Source: an uncultured Actinomycetes bacterium
GTDB lineage: Bacteria; Actinomycetota; Acidimicrobiia; Acidimicrobiales; Acidimicrobilacustridaceae
Assembly: GCA_937927725.1 (NCBI GenBank)
Contig: CALBSE010000026.1
Coordinates: 1 to 64,000, forward strand
Direction: 5' to 3'
Length of the DNA: 64,000 nt
Shown piece after piece: positions 33,307-40,768 of this stretch (its first letter is position 1; every line of letters starts with the position of its first letter). Under the pieces are notes generated by a model that was not told the origin of the DNA, ran no database searches, and worked only from the letters and a program-made list of their open reading frames with translations. The position numbers were made by a program, and so were the translations under genes.

Positions 33307-34370
33307 CTTCCACCGGTCCGGTTGCAATACCAGCAGCCCTTGCCGCTGTTGCCGCACCCGTCGAAGCGCGCCTCCGATCAATTCTCGAAGCTGAACGCGC
33401 CCGATGGGTTGCCATCGATTCAGATCTTGAGGCACCGCTCGAAATCCTGACCCGGTTCGTCATCGACGGAGGAAAGCGTCTTCGCCCCGCGTTCTGCCAC
33501 TGGGCCTATGTCGGTGCAGGGGGCGATGCCGACGATCCCGCAATTATCGATGCGGGTGCTGCGTTCGAACTTTTGCACGCGTTCGCACTCGTACACGACG
33601 ACGTCATGGACGGATCTTCAACGCGGCGCGGTGAGCCAACGGTGCACATCACGTTCGAGTCCGACCACCACTCTGGCGATTGGAACGGCGAGTCCCGGCG
33701 TTTCGGCGAGGGCGTCGCGATCCTGGTTGGCGATCTGGCCGAGGTCTACGCCGATCGACTGATGTCCACTGCACCCCGTGCAGCATTCGATATTTGGAAT
33801 GAACTGAAGATCGAATTGAATATCGGCCAATTTCTTGACGTACTCGGAGCTGCACGAGGTGAGGTTGATCTCGCCACGGCGCGCCGTATCGTTCGCTACA
33901 AGTCCGGCAAGTACACCATCGAGCGTCCGCTGCACGTTGGCGCAGCGCTTGCTGGTCGTCTCGAAGCGCTCGAAGCACCACTCACTCTCTATGGCGAACC
34001 ATTGGGCGAAGCCTTCCAATTGCGCGATGACATCCTCGGCACGTTTGGCGACAGTGCTCGAACAGGAAAGCCCGTCGGCGATGACCTTCGCGAAGGCAAA
34101 CCCACGCCGATGTTGGCGATTGCCCTTGAACGCGCGACCGGTGCGCAGCGAAAAGTTCTCGGTCGAGTCGGTTCTATTGATCTCGCTATTGACGAAATTC
34201 GCGCTATTCAAACGGTCTTCACCGAAACCAACGCATTGTCTGAAGTTGAGGCAAGCATCTCGCAATTAACTGGTCAAGCAATTGCGGCTCTCGACAACGC
34301 CGCAATTACTGATGAGGCACTTGGTGCGTTACATGACCTTGCTGTCTACGTCGGAGCACGCGACGTTTAG
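33303..34370 (+). CDS. Polyprenyl (geranylgeranyl-type) diphosphate synthase
   Basis: 355 residues starting at GTG 33303 in a GTGA overlap with xseB. First Asp-rich motif DDVMDGSSTRRG; second motif region LRDDILGTFGDSARTGKPVGDDLREGKPT, the usual actinobacterial form; GGKRLRPAFC at the start. Builds C20 or longer prenyl diphosphates for carotenoids, menaquinone or membrane lipids. A C20 product would be the precursor of the retinal needed by heliorhodopsin, but chain length cannot be fixed here. Confidence 0.9.
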   Translation: MTSTGPVAIPAALAAVAAPVEARLRSILEAERARWVAIDSDLEAPLEILTRFVIDGGKRLRPAFCHWAYVGAGGDADDPAIIDAGAAFELLHAFALVHDDVMDGSSTRRGEPTVHITFESDHHSGDWNGESRRFGEGVAILVGDLAEVYADRLMSTAPRAAFDIWNELKIELNIGQFLDVLGAARGEVDLATARRIVRYKSGKYTIERPLHVGAALAGRLEALEAPLTLYGEPLGEAFQLRDDILGTFGDSARTGKPVGDDLREGKPTPMLAIALERATGAQRKVLGRVGSIDLAIDEIRAIQTVFTETNALSEVEASISQLTGQAIAALDNAAITDEALGALHDLAVYVGARDV

Positions 34371-34380
34371 CCGTCAAACT

Positions 34381-35031
34381 TCAAGCGAACGATTCTATCG
34401 CCTGTTCCAGCGGAAGTTCGATGACGCCAATGTCAGCGGCGACTGCCGCTAACCAATCGGGTCGGATACGCGCGCTCACAACAATCGGGTTTTCGATTTC
34501 CGAATCCTCGAGCACGAACCGCACGTAATCGAGCGCATAGTCGGGTGGCCGAGGATCGCGGCTGAGTTCAAGAAGCGCATACGGATCAGGAGTAACGGAA
34601 CCCGAAGCAGGCAGCACGTTCACATACGGCGTGGGAGGTTGCGGACCTCCGCCCTGCGCACCAGAACCATCGAACAACACGACGCCATGGACAAGCGATG
34701 TGCGGGCTCCGGCGATCAAGAGACCGACCCACGCGCCAAACCCACGACCAACGATTGTGACCGGACCCCGATCAGCCAACACTGCATCGACGTCAGACAT
34801 CAAGCCTTCGGGCGTATAACCACCACTCACGGGAACTTCTGATTCTCCGTGGCCGGTGAAATCGAGAGCGAGTACCGGACCCGTCCACGAGTTTGTCCAT
34901 GAGGGACGTGAACGGGGAGATTGCTCGCCGAGACCATGCAGCAAAAGAAGCGGACGGCCTTCGCCTTCGGCCAACGTATGCAACGCGAGTCGAAGCGAAC
35001 CATTCAGGAGATAGTCAGTACGGCGCGTCAT
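34381..35031 (-). CDS. Alpha/beta hydrolase-fold protein with Gly at the nucleophile position
   Basis: 216 residues from ATG 35031, overlapping the upstream hydrolase stop (ATGA). Fold landmarks: LLLLHGLGEQ oxyanion turn, VLALDFTGHGESEVP, then TIVGRGFGAWVGLLIAGA where family members have GxSxG. The DNA reads GGT CGT GGG TTT GGC, so the central residue is Gly, not Ser. The C-terminal His is not obvious either. It may be a pseudo-enzyme partner of the intact hydrolase it is coupled to. Confidence 0.75.
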   Translation of the reverse strand: MTRRTDYLLNGSLRLALHTLAEGEGRPLLLLHGLGEQSPRSRPSWTNSWTGPVLALDFTGHGESEVPVSGGYTPEGLMSDVDAVLADRGPVTIVGRGFGAWVGLLIAGARTSLVHGVVLFDGSGAQGGGPQPPTPYVNVLPASGSVTPDPYALLELSRDPRPPDYALDYVRFVLEDSEIENPIVVSARIRPDWLAAVAADIGVIELPLEQAIESFA

Positions 35032-35954
35032 CGGAGAGGCTCCAAGAACTTGAGTACGAGATCGGCGATGAACCGCGACTGTTCCACGTGCAGAAAGTGG
35101 CCGATGTCGTCGTAGAACTCGAGTTGTCCGCCGGGTGGCAGGAACGGTTCGATATCGCCTCGACGACTCTTCCATCCCATCGGGTCATCTTGGACACCAG
35201 ACAAAACACCGAGGAATGGCATCTCCAGCGCGGCGAGATGATCGAGTGACCAACCCGGCCGCCAAGGACCAAACCCTCCAAGATGCAGAACCGGATCGAT
35301 CTTCCAACGCCAACCTTCGGCGTCGCGACGAGCACCAACGGTGACGAGATATTCCAGCCATTCGCGCGAGAGACGAGGATTCATCGGCTGACGCCGTTCT
35401 GCCAAGCCTTCGATGGTGTCGGGTCGACGTGTCAGTTCAGAGCGACGACGCCGGCGATCAAGACCCGATGCCAAATCGGCGCGACGCATTCGGCGACGTT
35501 CACGATCGTTGACATCGGGGGACGAGAACTGAGAGGGCAGCCCATCGAGGTTGACGAATGCTCGGGCGAGCGATGGTCGGCCGTCGAGAAGGTCGAGTAA
35601 CTGGCCACCACCCTTCGAATGACCAAGCAACACAATCGGCTCGCTGCTGATCGACTGAATTGCGGCGAGATGGTCGCGAACGTCTGCAGCCCATCCGTAG
35701 AGATGAGCGTGGTCGGAATCCCCATGGCCGCGCGCATCCCATGCGACAACTCTCCAACCAGCATCAGCGATCATTGGCGCAAAAACGTCGAACGTGCGAG
35801 AGAAGTCAAAACCGCCATGCACCATCGCAACGATTGGTGCGTCGGGATCGCCCCATTCATTCAGCGCGAGTCGGAGTCCGCTGCTATCGATGGAACCAGT
35901 GCGATCGGGAGCTTTCGCCCCCGGGAACTCGCGTGTCTGATCAGTTTCGGGCAC
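35028..35954 (-). CDS. Alpha/beta hydrolase
   Basis: 308 residues from GTG 35954; the longer frame to 36119 would overlap the Fur-family gene. HGGFDFSRTFDVFAPMIADAGWRVVAWDARGHGDSD, nucleophile elbow LLGHSKGGGQ (Ser intact) and catalytic histidine in DDIGHFLHVE. Substrate unknown. Translationally coupled to the Gly-nucleophile paralogue; the pair is divergent from the Fur-like gene with about 65 bp between starts, so iron or redox regulation is possible. Confidence 0.85.
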   Translation of the reverse strand: MPETDQTREFPGAKAPDRTGSIDSSGLRLALNEWGDPDAPIVAMVHGGFDFSRTFDVFAPMIADAGWRVVAWDARGHGDSDHAHLYGWAADVRDHLAAIQSISSEPIVLLGHSKGGGQLLDLLDGRPSLARAFVNLDGLPSQFSSPDVNDRERRRMRRADLASGLDRRRRRSELTRRPDTIEGLAERRQPMNPRLSREWLEYLVTVGARRDAEGWRWKIDPVLHLGGFGPWRPGWSLDHLAALEMPFLGVLSGVQDDPMGWKSRRGDIEPFLPPGGQLEFYDDIGHFLHVEQSRFIADLVLKFLEPLR

Positions 35955-36019
35955 GTTGGCGAGCCTAGGTCGCCACCACCGATGGCCCGTATTCCCAATA
36001 GTCGTAGACTTTGTGGACC

Positions 36020-36475
36020 ATGCATCCGCACCCGATCGACGTGCACGACACCGCCGACGAGCGCCTCCGCCGTGACGGACAGCGCTATACGGCAAACAGG
36101 CGTGTTCTGATCGATGCACTCCGCGAGGCAGACCGCCCCGTCACTGTGCTCGAACTCATCGATGGCGCTCCCGGAATGGCGCAGAGTTCTGCCTATCGAA
36201 ATCTTTCGGTCCTCGAAGACGCAGGCGTTGTCCGACGGCTTGTTACCGCAGACGACACCGCCCGCTACGAACTCGCCGAAGATCTCACAGGTCATCACCA
36301 TCACCTCATTTGCGAACGCTGCGGATCCGTCGTCGACATCGACGTCCCCGCCGAGCTTGAAGATGGCGTCACATCCTTCGCTTCGTCAATTGCGAAAAGT
36401 CATGGGTTTCGAATCGAACATCACCGACTCGACCTGATTGGCATCTGTCCCAGCTGTTCGGCCGCGGCTCGCTGA
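36020..36475 (+). CDS. Fur-family transcriptional regulator
   Basis: 151 residues from ATG 36020. Winged helix DGQRYTANRRVLIDALREADRPVTVLELIDGAPGMAQSSAYRNLSVLEDAGVVRRL, then the dimerisation domain with His-rich GHHHHLICERCGSVVDID and C-terminal CPSC; the two CxxC pairs form the structural zinc site. Subfamily (Fur, Zur, Nur) cannot be set; the spacing resembles Zur/Fur. Next to it lies a CDF metal exporter (39675-40604) further downstream. Confidence 0.88.
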   Translation: MHPHPIDVHDTADERLRRDGQRYTANRRVLIDALREADRPVTVLELIDGAPGMAQSSAYRNLSVLEDAGVVRRLVTADDTARYELAEDLTGHHHHLICERCGSVVDIDVPAELEDGVTSFASSIAKSHGFRIEHHRLDLIGICPSCSAAAR

Positions 36476-36492
36476 CCACTACCCTCCGAACA

Positions 36493-38079
36493 ATGTCCAC
36501 TCCGTCCACTGAGGCTTCTCGTCGCCGCACGTTCGCCATCATCAGCCACCCTGATGCCGGTAAAACCACGTTGACCGAGAAGTTCCTCCTCTATGGCGGA
36601 GCGCTCAGTAGTGAAGCAGGTGCCGTCAAGGCTCGGTCCGGACGCCGCTCTGCCACATCCGACTGGATGGCACTCGAACAGCAGCGAGGGATTTCAATCA
36701 CCTCGACCGTGCTGCAGTTCCCCTACCGCGACTGTGTCGTAAACCTTCTCGACACCCCCGGTCACCGCGACTTCTCTGAAGACACCTACCGAGTGCTTGC
36801 TGCCGCCGACGCTGCGGTGATGGTGCTCGACGCAGCGAAAGGCATCGAACCACAAACACTCAAGTTGTTCGATGTTTGCCGCCAGCGCGACATGCCGTTA
36901 CTCACCTTTATCAATAAGTGGGATCGTCCAGGCCTCGACCCTCTTGAACTCATTGATGAGATCGAACAGCAGATCGGCCTTGTCGTCACTCCGGTCACCT
37001 GGCCTGTCGGAATCGCCGGTGACTTCCGTGGAGTTATTGATCGCCGCGATGGTCTTTTCACTCGCTTCACTCGCGTCGCGCGCGGTGCGACAGAAGCGCC
37101 TGAAGAAGTTGTCGATCCGGCGCAGGCTGCAATCGATGAAGGCGACGCGTGGCAGGCCGCTCTTGATGGGATCACACTTCTCGATGAAGTTGGCGCCGAT
37201 CTTGATGTCGAGCTATTCGTTGGCGCGCAGTCAACACCTACGTTCTTTGGTTCGGCGCTCACCAACTTCGGCGTTCGAAAGTTGCTCGACGCAATTATCG
37301 ATCTCGTGCCTTCGCCGAGTGCGCGCCCCGATGCCGAAGGAGAGATTCGACAACTTGACGATCCATTCTCAGGTTTTGTTTTCAAAGTGCAAGCGAACAT
37401 GGACCCATCGCATCGCGACCGCATCGCGTTCCTTCGTGTTTGTTCGGGCAAGTTCGAACGCGGCATGGTCATCACCCACGGCAACACGGGAAAACCGTTC
37501 GCAACGAAATACGCCCATCAGGTGTTTGGCTCCGAGCGAGAGACCATTGACGAAGCATTCCCCGGCGATGTTGTGGGCCTCGTCAACGCCACCGATGTTC
37601 GTGTTGGTGACACCCTTTGGCTCGATAAGCCCGTCGAATTCCCCGCTATTCCGAGTTTCGCCCCCGAGTACTTCTCCGTTGCGCGGGTGAAAGACACCGG
37701 CCGTTACAAGCAGTTCCGTCGAGGGATCGCGCAGCTCGACGAAGAAGGCGTCGTTCAGGTTCTTCGCGATGTTGATCAAGGAGATTCGGCTCCGGTGCTC
37801 GCCGCAGTTGGACCAATGCAGTTCGACGTTGCGGTCTACCGCTTGGAAAACGAGTTCGGCGCGCCCGTAGAACTTTCACCAACGAATTACAAGGTTGCCC
37901 GCCGCACCAACCGCGAAAGCGCATCGAAGTTGCAGGGAATGCGGGGTGTCCGAATCCTTGAGAAGTCCGACGGTACGCTCATGGCGCTATTCGAAAGCCA
38001 GTTTTGGCTTGAGCGTCTCGAGGCCGACAACCCCGATCTGGTGCTTGAGCGTCTGGTCGCCGAAGGCAGCGCCGGCTGA
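36493..38079 (+). CDS. prfC: Peptide chain release factor 3
   Basis: 528 residues. GTPase G1 SHPDAGKTTLTEKFLLYGGA, switch I around GRRSATSDWMALEQQRGISITS, G3 DTPGHRDFSEDTYR, G4 NKWDRPG; then EF-Tu-like domain II (FVFKVQANMDPSHRDRIAFLRVCSGKFERGM) and the RF3 C-domain ending LVLERLVAEG. Recycles RF1/RF2 and aids quality control after mispairing. 17 nt after the Fur-like gene, possibly co-transcribed. Confidence 0.96.
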   Translation: MSTPSTEASRRRTFAIISHPDAGKTTLTEKFLLYGGALSSEAGAVKARSGRRSATSDWMALEQQRGISITSTVLQFPYRDCVVNLLDTPGHRDFSEDTYRVLAAADAAVMVLDAAKGIEPQTLKLFDVCRQRDMPLLTFINKWDRPGLDPLELIDEIEQQIGLVVTPVTWPVGIAGDFRGVIDRRDGLFTRFTRVARGATEAPEEVVDPAQAAIDEGDAWQAALDGITLLDEVGADLDVELFVGAQSTPTFFGSALTNFGVRKLLDAIIDLVPSPSARPDAEGEIRQLDDPFSGFVFKVQANMDPSHRDRIAFLRVCSGKFERGMVITHGNTGKPFATKYAHQVFGSERETIDEAFPGDVVGLVNATDVRVGDTLWLDKPVEFPAIPSFAPEYFSVARVKDTGRYKQFRRGIAQLDEEGVVQVLRDVDQGDSAPVLAAVGPMQFDVAVYRLENEFGAPVELSPTNYKVARRTNRESASKLQGMRGVRILEKSDGTLMALFESQFWLERLEADNPDLVLERLVAEGSAG

Positions 38080-38117
38080 TCGGTTGGCGTTCCCCCGGAC
38101 CTGAATCGGGTATCGCC

Positions 38118-39659
38118 ATGAAGCACGCCAAACCGGTCCCGAAAACTCCCTGGCGGGTCTTTGCTGTTGCGGTCGCTGCCGTCGCAGTGATCGTGCTCGG
38201 CCTTGTTGTTGTTACGAGGGGCTCCGGTTCCGGATCATCAACTGCCGAAAATGCGTCTTCGGAATCTCCAAGCTCAACGGCAAAGGGAACAACCACAACA
38301 ACGCGCCCTCCCTACAACGGTTGGGTTGATCCCCTTTCATCACAAGAAATGCCCGTCACGAAGACCGTTGGCTATCTGACGTTCCGCGGTAATCCCACGC
38401 GCAGTTGGTACGGGCTTGGCCCGCTGCCGACGAACCCACACGTTCTTTGGACGTATCCGAAGTCCGGAAATATGTGTGGCGTTTCAACTGATGGAGCGGA
38501 CACGTCCACTTGGTGCGGGGATGGCTGGACAGGCAACCCCAATGTCTACGAAAGCGGCGGTAAGACTGTCGTTGCATTCGGTGGTTACGACTACAGCCTG
38601 CATTGGGTCGACGCCGAGACGGGCGACAACCTGATTGAACCGTTCAAGACTGGCGATCTCGCTAAAGGTTCAATGACAACCGATCCTGACGGCTTCCCGC
38701 TTTCCTACAAAGGATCACGAGACAACAACTTCTACATCGTCGCCACCGACCGTGGGCCAAAGGCAGAAGTTCTTTGGAAGTTGAACGCGCACGATTTCGG
38801 TGTCCAACAAGTGTGGAACGACGACTGGGACGGTTCCGCCCTCATCATCGATGATTACATGTTTGAAGGCGGAGAGAACTCCAACTTCTACATCGTGAAA
38901 CTCAATCGACATTACGACGCGGCTGGAAAAGTACAGATCGATCCTCAGGTTGTGTTCCACGCACCTGGCTGGGATCAAGAACTGTGGAACATCATTAGTG
39001 ACCACCAATTCTCGATCGAAAACTCTGTAGCGATTTCCGGCAACACGTTGTACTTCGCGAATTCCTCAGGACTTGTTCAGGGCTGGGACATCTCGGGGAT
39101 CAAGCAAGGACAACCCGCCACTCGCGTCTTCCGCTTTTGGACCGGCGACGATACCGACGCCACAATCACGATCGACAAGCAGGGAATGCTGTACATCGGC
39201 TCTGAATGGGAACGTCATAACGACCGGTCGAGACAGGTTGGTCAGATGATGAAGCTTGATCCGACAAAGCCCGATAATCCGCTTGTCTGGTCGATTAAGG
39301 ATCAAACCGCCGTTGGAAAGTCCGGCGTCTGGGCCACACCTGCGCTGGGTGATGGGGTCGTCTACTTCGCCACCAACGGTGGTCGTGTCATCGGGGCGGA
39401 TATGGCGACCGGTGCGATCGTCTGGGAAAAGGACCTCGGTTCTCAAACTTGGCAATCTCCGGTCGTCGTCGACAAGACCCTCATCGAAGGAGACTGCAAA
39501 GGCAATCTCAACGCCTACGACATCTCCAATCCACAGATTGATCCGCCACTTAAATGGACGGTCAAATTGGACGGCTGCATCGAAGCAACGCCGGCTGTTT
39601 ACAAGGGTCGCATTTACGTTGCTGCCCGCGGCGGAAAGTTGTACGCAATCGGCGACTGA
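38118..39659 (+). CDS. Membrane-anchored PQQ-type beta-propeller protein
   Basis: 513 residues. One N-terminal transmembrane helix (about 12-34), Ser/Thr-rich linker, then repeated propeller blades with Trp-docking patterns: GLGPLPTNPHVLWTYPKSGN, LGDGVVYFATNGGRVIGADMATGAIVWEKDLGSQTWQSPVVV and PAVYKGRIYVAARGGKLYAIGD. Two Cys (CGVSTDGADTSTWCGD) and a later pair (GDCKG...DGC) could make disulfides. No dehydrogenase active-site disulfide or heme motif seen, so a binding or scaffold role is more likely than a quinoprotein enzyme. Confidence 0.82.
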   Translation: MKHAKPVPKTPWRVFAVAVAAVAVIVLGLVVVTRGSGSGSSTAENASSESPSSTAKGTTTTTRPPYNGWVDPLSSQEMPVTKTVGYLTFRGNPTRSWYGLGPLPTNPHVLWTYPKSGNMCGVSTDGADTSTWCGDGWTGNPNVYESGGKTVVAFGGYDYSLHWVDAETGDNLIEPFKTGDLAKGSMTTDPDGFPLSYKGSRDNNFYIVATDRGPKAEVLWKLNAHDFGVQQVWNDDWDGSALIIDDYMFEGGENSNFYIVKLNRHYDAAGKVQIDPQVVFHAPGWDQELWNIISDHQFSIENSVAISGNTLYFANSSGLVQGWDISGIKQGQPATRVFRFWTGDDTDATITIDKQGMLYIGSEWERHNDRSRQVGQMMKLDPTKPDNPLVWSIKDQTAVGKSGVWATPALGDGVVYFATNGGRVIGADMATGAIVWEKDLGSQTWQSPVVVDKTLIEGDCKGNLNAYDISNPQIDPPLKWTVKLDGCIEATPAVYKGRIYVAARGGKLYAIGD

Positions 39660-39674
39660 CGCCGACTACACATT

Positions 39675-40604
39675 TCACCAATCAATATCGTCACAGCCCG
39701 TATGCGACGCAGGTTCAACCTGCAGCGTTGAATGATCAATGTGGTACTTCACGCGCAAAACTTCACGCGCGCGATCGAGAACCGCGTGCACGTCAGACTC
39801 GTCACCAACAACAAGATGCGCGCTCGCCATATCCATTTCAGACGTAAGCGTCCATACGTGCAGATCGTGCACGTTCATCACACCTTCAATTGAAGCGAGA
39901 TCCGCACGGACGTCATCAACGTTGAGATGCGGCGGTGCGGCTTCAACGAGAACCCGAATCGCTTGAGCACCGAGCTTCCACGTGCGCGGAAAAATAAACA
40001 AACCAATTCCTGCGCCGATGACCGGATCCACCCATTCCCAGCTCGTAAGCGCAATAACAAGCGCAGCAACGATCACACCGACGCTTGTAAGGAGATCAGC
40101 CAATACTTCGAGATACACACCGCGCACATTCAGGCTTTCGTTCGCACCTTCACGGAGTAGCAAGAAGCACACAACGTTTGCGAGAGCGCCAGCAATCGCA
40201 ATGACCAGCATTTCGCCGCTGTGCACTGACTCGGGATGTTGCAGGCGGCCGATCGCTTCCCACAACACATAAAGACCCACTGCAAACAACAACACTGCGT
40301 TCGCGAGCGCGGCGAGAATCTCAAGTCGATACAAACCAAACGTGCGATGGGACTGCTGGACCCGACGATTCGCTACGTGGATCGCGGCCAACGCCATCCC
40401 GATGCCGACCAGGTCGGTGAGCATGTGGCCTGCGTCGGAGAGGAGTGACAACGAGTTGGTGACGAGTGCTCCCACCGCCTCGACGACCAAGAACACCGCC
40501 AAGATCCCCACGACCGCCCAAAGCCGACCGGTGTGTCGAGCCCCCGCTCGGACCGACACCCCATGGGAATGCCCGTGTCCGTGGGGGTCAGCGGCCGAGT
40601 TCAT
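39675..40604 (-). CDS. Cation diffusion facilitator (zinc-type) exporter
   Basis: 309 residues from ATG 40604; the frame upstream to 40748 is not homologous. His-rich N-terminus (HGHGHSHG), six transmembrane helices with metal-site SLSLLSDAGHMLTD (TM2) and LEVLADLLTSVGVI (TM5), and a C-terminal domain with NVHDLHVWTLTSEMDMASAHL. Exports Zn2+ (or Co2+/Cd2+) in exchange for protons, CzcD/ZitB type. Convergent with the propeller gene, divergent from hppA. Confidence 0.92.
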   Translation of the reverse strand: MNSAADPHGHGHSHGVSVRAGARHTGRLWAVVGILAVFLVVEAVGALVTNSLSLLSDAGHMLTDLVGIGMALAAIHVANRRVQQSHRTFGLYRLEILAALANAVLLFAVGLYVLWEAIGRLQHPESVHSGEMLVIAIAGALANVVCFLLLREGANESLNVRGVYLEVLADLLTSVGVIVAALVIALTSWEWVDPVIGAGIGLFIFPRTWKLGAQAIRVLVEAAPPHLNVDDVRADLASIEGVMNVHDLHVWTLTSEMDMASAHLVVGDESDVHAVLDRAREVLRVKYHIDHSTLQVEPASHTGCDDIDW

Positions 40605-40706
40605 TGGCCCATGTTCGCACCACCAGCACCGGCCGCCCACCCACCGATTTGGCCTCAAATCACCCATTTCAGGTCCTGAGAGCGTCCCGCGGTACTGTTC
40701 AGGCCT

Positions 40707-40735
40707 CGCACGGGCCGGTCCCGTGCGCGTTTTTT
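40707..40735 (+). terminator. Intrinsic terminator in the leader of hppA (possible attenuator)
   Basis: 8-bp perfect stem CGCACGGG / CCCGTGCG, 5-nt loop, then CGTTTTTT (T6 at 40730-40735), 33 nt upstream of the hppA ATG. There is no + strand gene in front of it (the nearest ends at 39659), so it would stop transcripts of the hppA leader itself or of a small RNA in 40605-40706. A second hairpin, CTCCGC/GCGGAG at 40741-40757, lies before the start codon. Confidence 0.6.
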
Positions 40736-40768
40736 GCCCGCTCCGCATACCGCGGAGCCCTCACCAGG

